A stretch of DNA of 35,247 nucleotides from Cyanobacteria bacterium SZAS LIN-3 (GTDB lineage: Bacteria; Cyanobacteriota; Vampirovibrionia; Obscuribacterales; Obscuribacteraceae), in contig JAFEAV010000068.1 of assembly GCA_018266215.1 (NCBI GenBank), positions 1-35,247 of the forward strand. Direction: 5' to 3'. Both the position numbers and the translations under genes were made by a program. A model generated the notes under the pieces. The model was given only the letters and a program-made list of their open reading frames with translations, had not been told where the DNA came from and did not search any database. How positions within the stretch are numbered: position 1 is the stretch's first letter; the number at the start of each line of letters is the position of its first letter. Of this stretch, positions 17,389-24,922 are shown piece after piece.

Positions 17389-18753
17389 TTGACTGTGACT
17401 ACTAAGTCCGAAATTTTCATGTGGAACCGGCAACTCGAGACTATGGCTCGGGCGGACCTTCAGGCGCTGCAATTGGCACGGCTGAAAGAAGTTTTGACGC
17501 GGGTTTACAACAACGTGCCGGTACTCAAGGAGCGCTTTGAAGCGGCCGGTATTGGGCTCAAACAAATTGAGAAGATGGCAAGTGTCAACGAACTGGCCAA
17601 TCTGCCGTTTATGAAAAAGACCGACCTGCGGGAAAACTATCCCTTCGGTCTTTTTGCCTCGCCCATGAATCAAGTAGCCCGCCTGCACGCCTCCTCCGGC
17701 ACCAAGGGCAAGCCGACGGTGGTCGGCTACACCAAAAATGACATCTCCAACTGGGCCGAGGCCTGCGCCCGCTCGCTGGCCGCCGGCGGAGTCCGCCCCG
17801 GCGACATGGTGCACAACAGCTACGGCTACGGGCTTTTCACCGGCGGCCTTGGCATGCACTATGGCATCGAAAATCTGGGAGCCACGGCAGTACCGGCCTC
17901 CGGCGGCCGCACCCAGCAACAAATCATGCTGCTGCAGGACTTTGGCTCACGCGTTTTGCTTTCCACTCCTTCTTATGCGCTCAACATGGTCTACACCATG
18001 GCCGAGATGAAAATACCGCGCGAAACAATCAAGCTGGAAGTCGGCATCTTCGGGGCCGAGCCCTGGACGGAAGAAATGCGCGCCCAGATAGAAGAGCGCC
18101 TGAAAATCACAGCCCTTGATATTTATGGTCTGTCCGAAGTAATGGGACCGGGCGTCTCGATGGAATGCATCGCCGCCAAAAACGGCCTGCACATCTGGGA
18201 AGACATGTTCATCCCTGAAATCATCGACCCTGATACCGGCAACGTTTTGCCCGACGGCGAAGAAGGCGAGCTTGTCTTCACGACCATTACCAAAGAAGCC
18301 ATTCCAGTCATCCGATATCGCACAGGCGATCTCAGCCGCCTGATTGCCGAGCCCTGTGTCTGCGGCCGCACTGTGCGGCGCATGTCGCGCATCAAAGCGC
18401 GGCTGGACGACATGCTCATCATCCGCGGCGTCAATCTGTTCCCCTCCGAAATCGAAAAGTGTCTGCTCAGCGTCGAGCATCTGGCCCCGCACTATCAGCT
18501 CGTCATCGATCGCAAAAAAGCGCTCGACACCCTCGACATACAGGTGGAAGTGACCGAAGAATTGATCCAGACCTTCGGCACCTTCGAAGACGGTCATGTG
18601 GAGCTGGGTTCACTCACCAAAGCTATCCAGAGTTTGCTCAAAGACAGTTTGGGCCTTTCGGCGCTCGTCACACTGCTCAAGCCGGGCAGCATCCCGCGCA
18701 GCGAAGGCAAGGCAGTAAGAGTTATAGACAAACGTCAGCAAGATAATCACTAA
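17389..18753 (+). CDS. paaK: Phenylacetate-CoA ligase family (AMP-forming) enzyme
   Basis: 454 residues from TTG 17389, or 444 from ATG 17419; family members usually begin with a Trp-containing motif like MWNRQLETM, which favours 17419. It activates an aromatic or other carboxylic acid to its CoA thioester with ATP. Adenylation motifs seen (ATG numbering): phosphate loop ASSGTKGKP at 91-99, then 'YGLSEVMGPG', 'YRTGDLS' and the hinge region 'DDMLIIRGVNLFPSEIEK'. 'HASSGT.GKPTVVGYT' is specific to the PaaK-like branch. Phenylacetate is the classic substrate; benzoate-type or other acids are possible. No good Shine-Dalgarno sequence precedes either start. It heads an operon with three crotonases, the next starting 13 bases after its stop. 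Confidence 0.82.
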   Translation: MTVTTKSEIFMWNRQLETMARADLQALQLARLKEVLTRVYNNVPVLKERFEAAGIGLKQIEKMASVNELANLPFMKKTDLRENYPFGLFASPMNQVARLHASSGTKGKPTVVGYTKNDISNWAEACARSLAAGGVRPGDMVHNSYGYGLFTGGLGMHYGIENLGATAVPASGGRTQQQIMLLQDFGSRVLLSTPSYALNMVYTMAEMKIPRETIKLEVGIFGAEPWTEEMRAQIEERLKITALDIYGLSEVMGPGVSMECIAAKNGLHIWEDMFIPEIIDPDTGNVLPDGEEGELVFTTITKEAIPVIRYRTGDLSRLIAEPCVCGRTVRRMSRIKARLDDMLIIRGVNLFPSEIEKCLLSVEHLAPHYQLVIDRKKALDTLDIQVEVTEELIQTFGTFEDGHVELGSLTKAIQSLLKDSLGLSALVTLLKPGSIPRSEGKAVRVIDKRQQDNH

Positions 18754-18766
18754 GGGAGCATCATTT

Positions 18767-19738
18767 ATGCCACAGGCCTCATCGCCCGAAGCAGTATTTA
18801 CCGGCCTTCCCGTAGAAAGCTACGGATTCAAACGGATTATCTACAGCAAAAACAAATATGTGGCGACGGTCACTATTAATCGCCCCGACGTCCTCAACTG
18901 CTTCGACACCACCACGCTCAAAGAGCTGGCCACGGCCTTTCTGGACGCCAGCTCGGACGACGCCATTGCCGTTGTAGTCATCACCGGAGCCGGCGACAAG
19001 GCCTTTTGCACCGGCGCTGATTTGAAAGAACAGGAAGAGCAGATCCTGACCAAGCCGAACAATTACTATAAATGGATGTATTCATTTATTGAAATGCATG
19101 ATCGCCTGCGCAACATCGGCAAGCCCACCATCGCTCGCTTGAATGGCATGGTGGTAGGCGGCGGCAACGAGCTCAACATGGCCTGTGACCTGGCGATTGC
19201 CGCCGATCACATCACCATCAAACAAGTGGGCGCAGCCCGCGGCAGTGTCGCCGCCGGTGGTGCCACCCAGTGGCTGCCTTTGATCATTGGCGACCGTCGC
19301 GCGCGTGAAATGTTGCTGCTTTGCGAAAACATCGACGCTTTCACCGCCCTCGACTGGGGCCTGGTCAACCAGGTTGTACCGGCATCGATGCTGGATCAGG
19401 CCGTGGCCGAAATGGCCGAAAAGCTCTACAACAAGCTGCCCGAATGCACACGCTATACCAAGCAGCAACTGAATTTCTGGCGTGATTTCAGCTGGTCGAT
19501 GACCATCGGTCATGCCCGCGAATGGCTCAGCCTGCACGCAGGACATATGGAAACAGCCGAAGGCCTCAAGGCTTTCAAAAAGAAGAGCAATATCAATTAC
19601 GAGAAAATACGCAATAAGGAAGCCGGTCCGGCCGCCCTCATGAACCCGGCCATGGACCTCAGAAGTTGCCCTAAATGCCAGAGTGAGATGCCTCAATCTT
19701 TTGCATTTTGCGGTTCATGCGGAGACAAACTTTCCTGA
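18767..19738 (+). CDS. Crotonase-family hydratase/hydrolase with C-terminal zinc ribbon
   Basis: 323 residues, longer than the usual ~260. The crotonase domain spans ~20-270: 'ITGAGDKAFCTGADLKE' (72-88) and 'NGMVVGGGNELNMACD' (126-141) with Glu135 kept, but the position of the second catalytic Glu of enoyl-CoA hydratases is Gly155 (KQVGAARGS). The 'QVG...GSVAAGGATQWLP' pattern is closer to MenB and 6-oxocyclohexenecarbonyl-CoA hydrolases (Oah/BamA) than to plain hydratases, so a C-C bond or ring hydrolysis is as likely as hydration. The last 26 residues add a zinc ribbon, Cys301/304 and Cys315/318, with no counterpart in ordinary crotonases. ATG follows GGGAG. It is second in the CoA operon. 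Confidence 0.85.
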   Translation: MPQASSPEAVFTGLPVESYGFKRIIYSKNKYVATVTINRPDVLNCFDTTTLKELATAFLDASSDDAIAVVVITGAGDKAFCTGADLKEQEEQILTKPNNYYKWMYSFIEMHDRLRNIGKPTIARLNGMVVGGGNELNMACDLAIAADHITIKQVGAARGSVAAGGATQWLPLIIGDRRAREMLLLCENIDAFTALDWGLVNQVVPASMLDQAVAEMAEKLYNKLPECTRYTKQQLNFWRDFSWSMTIGHAREWLSLHAGHMETAEGLKAFKKKSNINYEKIRNKEAGPAALMNPAMDLRSCPKCQSEMPQSFAFCGSCGDKLS

Positions 19739-19776
19739 AACTAATAACCTGCAACTCTGGAGGAACAATAGGATAA

Positions 19777-20586
19777 ATGGTGATGACAATGACTACTTAC
19801 AAAAACATTCTCACAGCAAAAGAACCGGTGCCAGGACTCAATGGTGTCAACATCGGTGTTGTCACTCTCAACCGTCCGACAGTGTTGAACGCTCTCAACC
19901 ATGAGCTTATGGAAGAGCTGGTTGCAGCTCTTTCCGAGCATGACAAAGACGACACAGTGCGTGTCATCGTTCTGACCGGCAGCGAAAGAGCCTTCGCCGC
20001 AGGCGCCGACATCAAAGAAATGTCGGATGAAACGACAGTTTCCATCATGCTCAAAGACCGCTTCGCCACCTGGGATCGCATCCGCGCCATCAAGAAGCCA
20101 ATAATCGCCGCCATCAGCGGCTATGCTCTGGGCGGCGGCTGCGAGCTGACCATGATGTGCGACATGATCATCGCCTCCGAATCCGCTCAGTTTGGTCAAC
20201 CGGAAATCAACATCGGTGTCATCCCCGGTGCCGGCGGCACCCAGAGACTGACCCGGGCCGTGGGCAAATACAAAGCCATGGAATTGATTCTCACCGGCCG
20301 TCCCTTCAGCGCTCACGAAGCTCTGGAAATGGGCCTGATCAACAAAGTCGTACCGACCGAACTCTTCCTCGACGAAGCCAAAAAGCTGGCCTTCGAACTC
20401 TCACAGAAGTCTCCCATTGCTCTGCAGCTGGCCAAGGAAGCGGTACTCAAATCCTACGACGGCACTTTGTCCGAAGGTCTGCAATTTGAGCGCAAAAACT
20501 TCTACATGCTCTTCTCATCGGAAGACCAGAAAGAAGGCATGAAGGCTTTCATCGAAAAGCGCAAAGCCACCTTCAACGGCAAGTAA
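19777..20586 (+). CDS. Enoyl-CoA hydratase (canonical crotonase)
   Basis: 269 residues, standard family length. Both catalytic glutamates are present: Glu123 in ALGGGCEL and Glu143 in FGQPEI, followed by GVIPGAGGTQRL. 'ERAFAAGADIKEM' (70-82) forms the CoA oxyanion region. It should hydrate trans-2-enoyl-CoA to 3-hydroxyacyl-CoA, in beta-oxidation or a PaaF-like step. Three in-frame ATGs (19777, 19783, 19789) lie at the start; AGGA at 19770-19773 is 9 bases from the second, so the true start may be 19783. It is third gene in the operon, 38 bases after the zinc-ribbon crotonase. Confidence 0.88.
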   Translation: MVMTMTTYKNILTAKEPVPGLNGVNIGVVTLNRPTVLNALNHELMEELVAALSEHDKDDTVRVIVLTGSERAFAAGADIKEMSDETTVSIMLKDRFATWDRIRAIKKPIIAAISGYALGGGCELTMMCDMIIASESAQFGQPEINIGVIPGAGGTQRLTRAVGKYKAMELILTGRPFSAHEALEMGLINKVVPTELFLDEAKKLAFELSQKSPIALQLAKEAVLKSYDGTLSEGLQFERKNFYMLFSSEDQKEGMKAFIEKRKATFNGK

Positions 20587-20628
20587 TTTCCACCTCTCCT
20601 GTACACCTCTATATTTAGGACCAGAAAA

Positions 20629-21426
20629 ATGTCAGACGAAAAAATTCTGCTTACAGAGAAGAAAAACGGCGTCGGTATCATCACCCTGAACCGCCCGGAT
20701 AGACTGAATGCCTTCAACGATGAACTGTCCTTCCAGTTCCAGGATGCTCTCAAGGAAATGGAAAAGGATAAGGAAGTCAAAGTCATCATTTTGACCGGGG
20801 CCGGTCGTGGATTCTGCGCCGGACAGGACCTGCAGAGCCGCAACATCGCCCAGGAAGGCGGGGAAAGACCGTCTCTGGGAGAGTCCATCAGACGCCGCTA
20901 CAATCCGCTCGTGATCAAACTGCGTCGCATGGAAAAACCGATCATCGCCGCCGTCAATGGTGTCGCCGCCGGTGCGGGCATGAGCCTGGCCCTGCTCTGC
21001 GACTATCGCATCGTCACCGACAAAGTCAGCTTCATTCAGTCCTTCACCAAGGTCGGTTTGATTCCCGATTCCGGCTCTACTTTCATACTTCCCCGCATGA
21101 TCGGCTACACCAAAGCTTTTGAGCTCATGCTCAGCGCCGAAAAATTCAGCGCCCAGGAAGCCCTGGAATATGGCCTGGTCAACAAAATCGTGGCCGAAGA
21201 AGAGCTGATGAAGGAAGCCGTCGCCCTGGCTGAAAAGCTGGCTCTGGGCCCGACCAAGGCCTTCGGTCTGACCAAGCGTGCGCTCAACCGTGCTATCTTC
21301 CACGACCTGGAAGAGCTTCTGGAATACGAAGCCCAATTGCAGGAAATTGCCGGTCGCTCGGATGACTTTGCCGAAGGCGTCAAAGCCTTCGTCGAAAAGC
21401 GCACCCCGGTCTACAAAGGCAAATAG
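20629..21426 (+). CDS. paaG: PaaG-like enoyl-CoA isomerase
   Basis: 265 residues. 'GAGRGFCAGQDLQSRN' (58-72), 'YNPLVIKLRRMEKPIIAAVNGVAAGAGMSLAL' from 91 and 'FTKVGLIPDSGSTFILPR' near 139-156 match PaaG. The first crotonase Glu is replaced (GVAAGAG) and the catalytic acid is Asp147, as in PaaG. PaaG isomerises epoxyphenylacetyl-CoA to the oxepin form and also shifts double bonds in dehydroadipyl-CoA. Without PaaABCE genes here, only the latter type of chemistry can be argued. AGGA lies 8-9 bases before the ATG. It is last gene of the operon, its stop 6 bases from a convergent gene. Confidence 0.82.
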   Translation: MSDEKILLTEKKNGVGIITLNRPDRLNAFNDELSFQFQDALKEMEKDKEVKVIILTGAGRGFCAGQDLQSRNIAQEGGERPSLGESIRRRYNPLVIKLRRMEKPIIAAVNGVAAGAGMSLALLCDYRIVTDKVSFIQSFTKVGLIPDSGSTFILPRMIGYTKAFELMLSAEKFSAQEALEYGLVNKIVAEEELMKEAVALAEKLALGPTKAFGLTKRALNRAIFHDLEELLEYEAQLQEIAGRSDDFAEGVKAFVEKRTPVYKGK

Positions 21427-21432
21427 AGTCCG

Positions 21433-21843
21433 CTAAACAGCCCGACGAATGATGGAGCGCCAGCGTGGATAGGTGGCGAAGATCAGGCTGCCCGCGCATA
21501 GCGACCAGGAGCCGGTCATGAGAAAAGTGAAGATCCACAAAAGCTCTTTGCTGACAAACAAACGTCCCGACCACTGGTAATTGGCCACCGTCGGCTCAAC
21601 CATCTTGCCCTGCGACTCTTGCATGTCGAAGGAGAGCTGGCCGTGCAAGAAAGTGGCGAAAACGGCCAGTGCACCGGTCCAGTCGGTAAATTTGCCGCCC
21701 AGCATGGCCGTGCCCGCAAGCACCAGCAGGACAATCGCCGCCTCAAGCACTGCCGGGGCCGATACGTGTTGCCGCATTTTGGAAAAGATGGACGGCGACA
21801 ACGAATCCGATGAAAGATCGGCCAAACAAGCTTGCGAACTCAT
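21433..21843 (-). CDS. Small membrane protein, unknown
   Basis: 136 residues from ATG 21843, chosen because GGAGGG (minus, 21851-21856) lies 7 bases upstream; the frame opens further to 21897 without a better site. A Ser-rich cytoplasmic start is followed by about three hydrophobic helices ('LEAAIVLLVLAGTAML', 'ALAVFATFLHG', 'LLWIFTFLMTGSWSLCAGSLIF') and a short basic tail. No family recognised. It lies between the crotonase operon and the ABC operon and is convergent with the former. Confidence 0.6.
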   Translation of the reverse strand: MSSQACLADLSSDSLSPSIFSKMRQHVSAPAVLEAAIVLLVLAGTAMLGGKFTDWTGALAVFATFLHGQLSFDMQESQGKMVEPTVANYQWSGRLFVSKELLWIFTFLMTGSWSLCAGSLIFATYPRWRSIIRRAV

Positions 21844-21850
21844 AGCAAAG

Positions 21851-21856
21851 CCCTCC
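21851..21856 (-). promoter_or_regulatory. Shine-Dalgarno deciding the start at 21843
   Basis: GGAGGG on the minus strand, 7 bases before ATG 21843. It favours the shorter 136-residue product. Confidence 0.55.
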
Positions 21857-21987
21857 GACCAGCAAGCAAAGCTGCTGGGGGAAATCCAGACAAACAAAAA
21901 ATAAAGCAGGGTAATCTACAGGCATTTTGCCCGGATTAACCGAAGCTGAAACCTGTCGCCAGTAAGACCCGTTTTGCTCTAAGGACC

Positions 21988-23148
21988 TCAGTCCTCAGGG
22001 CTGCGGGTGGGATGTAATTGCTTAACGGAAGCGCGGTGCGAGGCCTCATGCATCTTAGCCACCGAATCGCCCAGCGACGCCTTGAGGAAGTCAACGCTGA
22101 AGACAACGCTATTGAACCCGTGCTCGACCTGGGGTCCCTGACCGGATTTATCGGCTGGGTTCACAACAATCAAAGCCGGCAGCTCACTTATATGGTGCTT
22201 CGCGCGCAGGGCCGCAAACTTCTTGTTGAAACCAGGGTCCTGTCTGCGAAACTCGACCAGATAGGGCTCAAATTTCTCGTTAATCAAATCTACCGAGCTG
22301 TTTTTCCAGAACAAGTTAAGCCGCATGGAATCGGAGGAAGAGCCGACATCCGAGACCATGGCGATTAGCTTGGGCTTGCCATGCTTAGCATTGAGATCAA
22401 GCTTATCCAGATCCATCCATTTAATCCGGCCCACCGTGGGCGGCAGCTTATGCCAGACCCTGGCTGAATAGAGAAAATCCAGAAAATCTTGCTTATCCGA
22501 ATACCCGCAGGAGGTCGCGCCGCCGCGACGCATGCTGTAACGACCGGTGGCCCCGTGCGCATGATAAGCCCTCTCGGGATAATCATAATTTCCCTGGGTA
22601 AACGGTTGGTCGTTATCCAGATTTTCCATAGTTGTTACGCCCAGCTCAACCAGATTAGCCGAGGAGGCCAGATCCGTTGAAGAGGCGCCACGCAGACAGT
22701 AAGGTACGGAGGTTATCCAGGGGGTGTTAAAGTACGCCATCCCCAACTTATCGCGATAAAACGTCAGGTCCGGATCCTTGTCCTCGCTCCGCTTTTTGGG
22801 ATTCATAACATACCGGACCGGAATGAACTCATCATTCATGAGCTCAGCCACGGCCGGATCTCCTAGACACTGAGATTCAAACAACATCGAAGCCGAATCG
22901 CGCCTGGTAGTGACGACATACAATATCGGCTTCCTGGTCCTGGCACATTCGGCATCGGCTTCCGTGCGGGTACGCCAGTGCACATAATGTGGGGTAGGCA
23001 GCAGTGCCAGAGCCTGATTAATCCAGGGCAAATCATACTCAAGCGAAAGAGAGACAGTCACGGCCACGCAGAAGAGGCTGGCCGCCACCAGATAGAGTGC
23101 CTTTGGCTGAGAACGCGTGTTGGTGCCCTTGGATCTACTCGGAGGCAT
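21988..23148 (-). CDS. Membrane-anchored protein with two thioredoxin-like domains lacking CxxC
   Basis: 386 residues. An N-terminal helix (~17-36) anchors an extracytoplasmic region. Two thioredoxin-like segments can be seen: 'KPILYVVTTRRDSAS...LGDPAVAELMNDEFIPVRYV' (~73-115) and 'KPKLIAMVSDVGSSS...VDLINEKFEPYLVEF' (~257-300) ending 'ISELPALIVVNP', where Leu-Pro fits the cis-Pro loop. At the active-site position both lack CxxC (DSAS and GSSS), so redox chemistry is unlikely and a binding or chaperone-like role is more plausible. The ATG lies inside the permease gene (14-base overlap) with AAGGAG 7 bases before it, so expression is tied to the ABC exporter. Confidence 0.7.
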   Translation of the reverse strand: MPPSRSKGTNTRSQPKALYLVAASLFCVAVTVSLSLEYDLPWINQALALLPTPHYVHWRTRTEADAECARTRKPILYVVTTRRDSASMLFESQCLGDPAVAELMNDEFIPVRYVMNPKKRSEDKDPDLTFYRDKLGMAYFNTPWITSVPYCLRGASSTDLASSANLVELGVTTMENLDNDQPFTQGNYDYPERAYHAHGATGRYSMRRGGATSCGYSDKQDFLDFLYSARVWHKLPPTVGRIKWMDLDKLDLNAKHGKPKLIAMVSDVGSSSDSMRLNLFWKNSSVDLINEKFEPYLVEFRRQDPGFNKKFAALRAKHHISELPALIVVNPADKSGQGPQVEHGFNSVVFSVDFLKASLGDSVAKMHEASHRASVKQLHPTRSPED

Positions 23149-23914
23149 AAGAAAACTCCTTGCGAGTCATTACAAAGATTGCCATAGAAAGGAAACAAGT
23201 CACCATCGTCAGCCAGCTGAGTACTGAGAGTATTTCGGTAAAATTACCGGAGAAGAAGTATCCGACCGGGACGACCGGATCAAGGATAAAGATAACTCCC
23301 TGACCAAAGGCCGTTCCCACATGCACAACCTGTTCCGCTATCTTTCCAGTCCGCCCACCCGGCAGGTATTCCATTATTTGAATGATGCTGGAAGAAATGC
23401 TCAACAGAAACAACAATCCGGCAAGCAAAGCCAGATCCTTCAGTCCCGAAACAAGCGATGATAGAAAGATCAAAAATGACGCAGTACCGAAACAAACAAT
23501 AAAGCGCTCAGCGCCGTTAACGAGAAACTCCGGTTCGAAAGCCAGACTGGGACAGAAGACCGATGAAATCAGATGCTCAACCAGCACAGCCTGAAAGGCG
23601 CAGACTGAAGCGGCCAGCCCGACGGCAAACCATTTGCTTATCACGTATGTGACTATCGAAATGGGCCTGGCCAGAACCAGCGAAATCGTACCGTGCTGCA
23701 TCTCGCGACCGATTGCACCGGCCCCCCAGAGCAAGGCGTAGGCAATGGCCACAATGGAAGGGGTGAGCAGGTCCTGATAGCGCGAATCAGGATTCTGACA
23801 GCGCTGCACAGTATACGAAAACAGAGGAGCAACGAACAAAAGAAAGAGAATCACCAGTCGCACCTTGTTCGACTTGAACTCTCTCCACGTCGTGACGCAT
23901 ACCGCTCGATTCAT
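23135..23914 (-). CDS. ABC-2 type transporter permease
   Basis: 259 residues with about six transmembrane helices. The 'GREMQHGTISLVLARPIS' motif after the second helix (~69-86) is characteristic of ABC-2 permeases of the NosY-like group. It forms the membrane channel for the ATPase encoded just upstream (ATGA overlap at 23911-23914). The substrate cannot be read from sequence. The downstream thioredoxin-fold protein overlaps its 3' end, so it may act with the transporter in the periplasm, as CcmG-type proteins do near heme exporters, though no redox motif is present. Confidence 0.85.
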   Translation of the reverse strand: MNRAVCVTTWREFKSNKVRLVILFLLFVAPLFSYTVQRCQNPDSRYQDLLTPSIVAIAYALLWGAGAIGREMQHGTISLVLARPISIVTYVISKWFAVGLAASVCAFQAVLVEHLISSVFCPSLAFEPEFLVNGAERFIVCFGTASFLIFLSSLVSGLKDLALLAGLLFLLSISSSIIQIMEYLPGGRTGKIAEQVVHVGTAFGQGVIFILDPVVPVGYFFSGNFTEILSVLSWLTMVTCFLSMAIFVMTRKEFSYASE

Positions 23915-24900
23915 GGATCTTTCCTCTTACCGGAAGCAGATTCTTGTTTAAACAGTCTCTCCAACCGGCGGTCTTCCGGTCTTACTTCAACAATCGGGAT
24001 ACCATTATCAACCAGCGCCTTGATCAACGCCGCGGTTTCCGCACCACCTGTGGTGACACATCTGGCCATACCGCTCTCAAACTCCAGAAGTTTCGCTCCG
24101 ACATCAGAGCCGATTTTTGAAAAATCTTCCTTGCTAAGGTCTTGATTGCTGTCCTTGAGCCACCTGATTGTATGGTACTCCTCACCGACGGTTGCCGCTG
24201 TCATGTCCTCAATTTTGTACACCGTACCTTCCTTGAGAAAGGCCACCCGGTCGCAGGTGCTCTCAATCTGGTCCAGCTGATGAGAATTTAAAAGAATGGT
24301 CAGACCTTCGCTCTTCAGCTCACGCAATAGGTCACGCACAACCATGACGCCGACCGGGTCCATGCCGGAGGCCGGCTCATCCAGGAGCAGATAGCGGGGA
24401 CCGCCAATAAGGGCCTGGGCAAAGCCCAGACGTTGCAACATACCGCGCGAGTATTTACGCACGGGTTTCACCCAGGCGGCAGGATCGAGCTGTACCCGGG
24501 TCAAAAGCCTCTCACAGTCAGTCTGCCGCGTGGCAGCAGGCATGCCGGCCAGTTCATGGTGAAAGTTCAAATAGTCACGCCCGCTCATCCAGCGGTCGAA
24601 TGTCAGGCGCTCGGGCAGATAGCCAACCAGACGCCTTGTCGAGAGGTCGTCCGGAGCCTGACCATCGATAAGGATTTCGCCTGAATCAATGCGCAAAAAA
24701 CCCATCAAGCAGCTGAGGAAGGTCGTCTTCCCGGCTCCGTTTGGTCCCACCAGGCCGAAAGCTTCACCGGCTCTAATTTCCAGCGAAAGATTATTGAGAG
24801 CCTTGATCTTGCCGCCACGATACGTTTTCGTCACAGATTTGACGAAGATTCCCGCATTTTCCAGACTGGCTGACGGTGGCTCGGCAAGAAGCTCGGTCAT
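23911..24900 (-). CDS. ABC transporter ATP-binding protein
   Basis: 329 residues. Walker A GPNGAGKTT (~52-60), signature 'YSRGMLQRLGFAQAL' (SRGML in place of LSGGQ), Walker B 'RYLLLDEP' and the switch His in 'ILLNSHQLDQIE' are all present, so it should hydrolyse ATP. A ~90-residue C-terminal extension ('WLKDSNQDLSKEDFSKI' to 'EVRPEDRRLERLFKQ') ends as in ABC-2-type exporters of the NosF/GldA group. It overlaps the permease gene by 4 bases. The divergent gene at 24923 starts only 22 bases away, so control regions must overlap coding sequence. Confidence 0.9.
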   Translation of the reverse strand: MTELLAEPPSASLENAGIFVKSVTKTYRGGKIKALNNLSLEIRAGEAFGLVGPNGAGKTTFLSCLMGFLRIDSGEILIDGQAPDDLSTRRLVGYLPERLTFDRWMSGRDYLNFHHELAGMPAATRQTDCERLLTRVQLDPAAWVKPVRKYSRGMLQRLGFAQALIGGPRYLLLDEPASGMDPVGVMVVRDLLRELKSEGLTILLNSHQLDQIESTCDRVAFLKEGTVYKIEDMTAATVGEEYHTIRWLKDSNQDLSKEDFSKIGSDVGAKLLEFESGMARCVTTGGAETAALIKALVDNGIPIVEVRPEDRRLERLFKQESASGKRKDP

Positions 24901-24922
24901 AGATGTCCCGATATAAGCAGAT

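Noticed and set aside
17947..18597. Long open frame (216 codons) on the minus strand inside the CoA-ligase gene.
   Set aside because: It is antisense to a clear enzyme gene, has no family resemblance and no ribosome-binding site; it reflects GC-rich codon use.
17389..21426. The whole cluster as a complete phenylacetate degradation operon.
   Set aside because: Genes for the epoxidase PaaABCE, PaaZ and PaaH are not present in the window.
21988..23148. Thiol-disulfide oxidoreductase annotation for the thioredoxin-like protein.
   Set aside because: Neither domain has CxxC or a single active-site Cys at the expected position.
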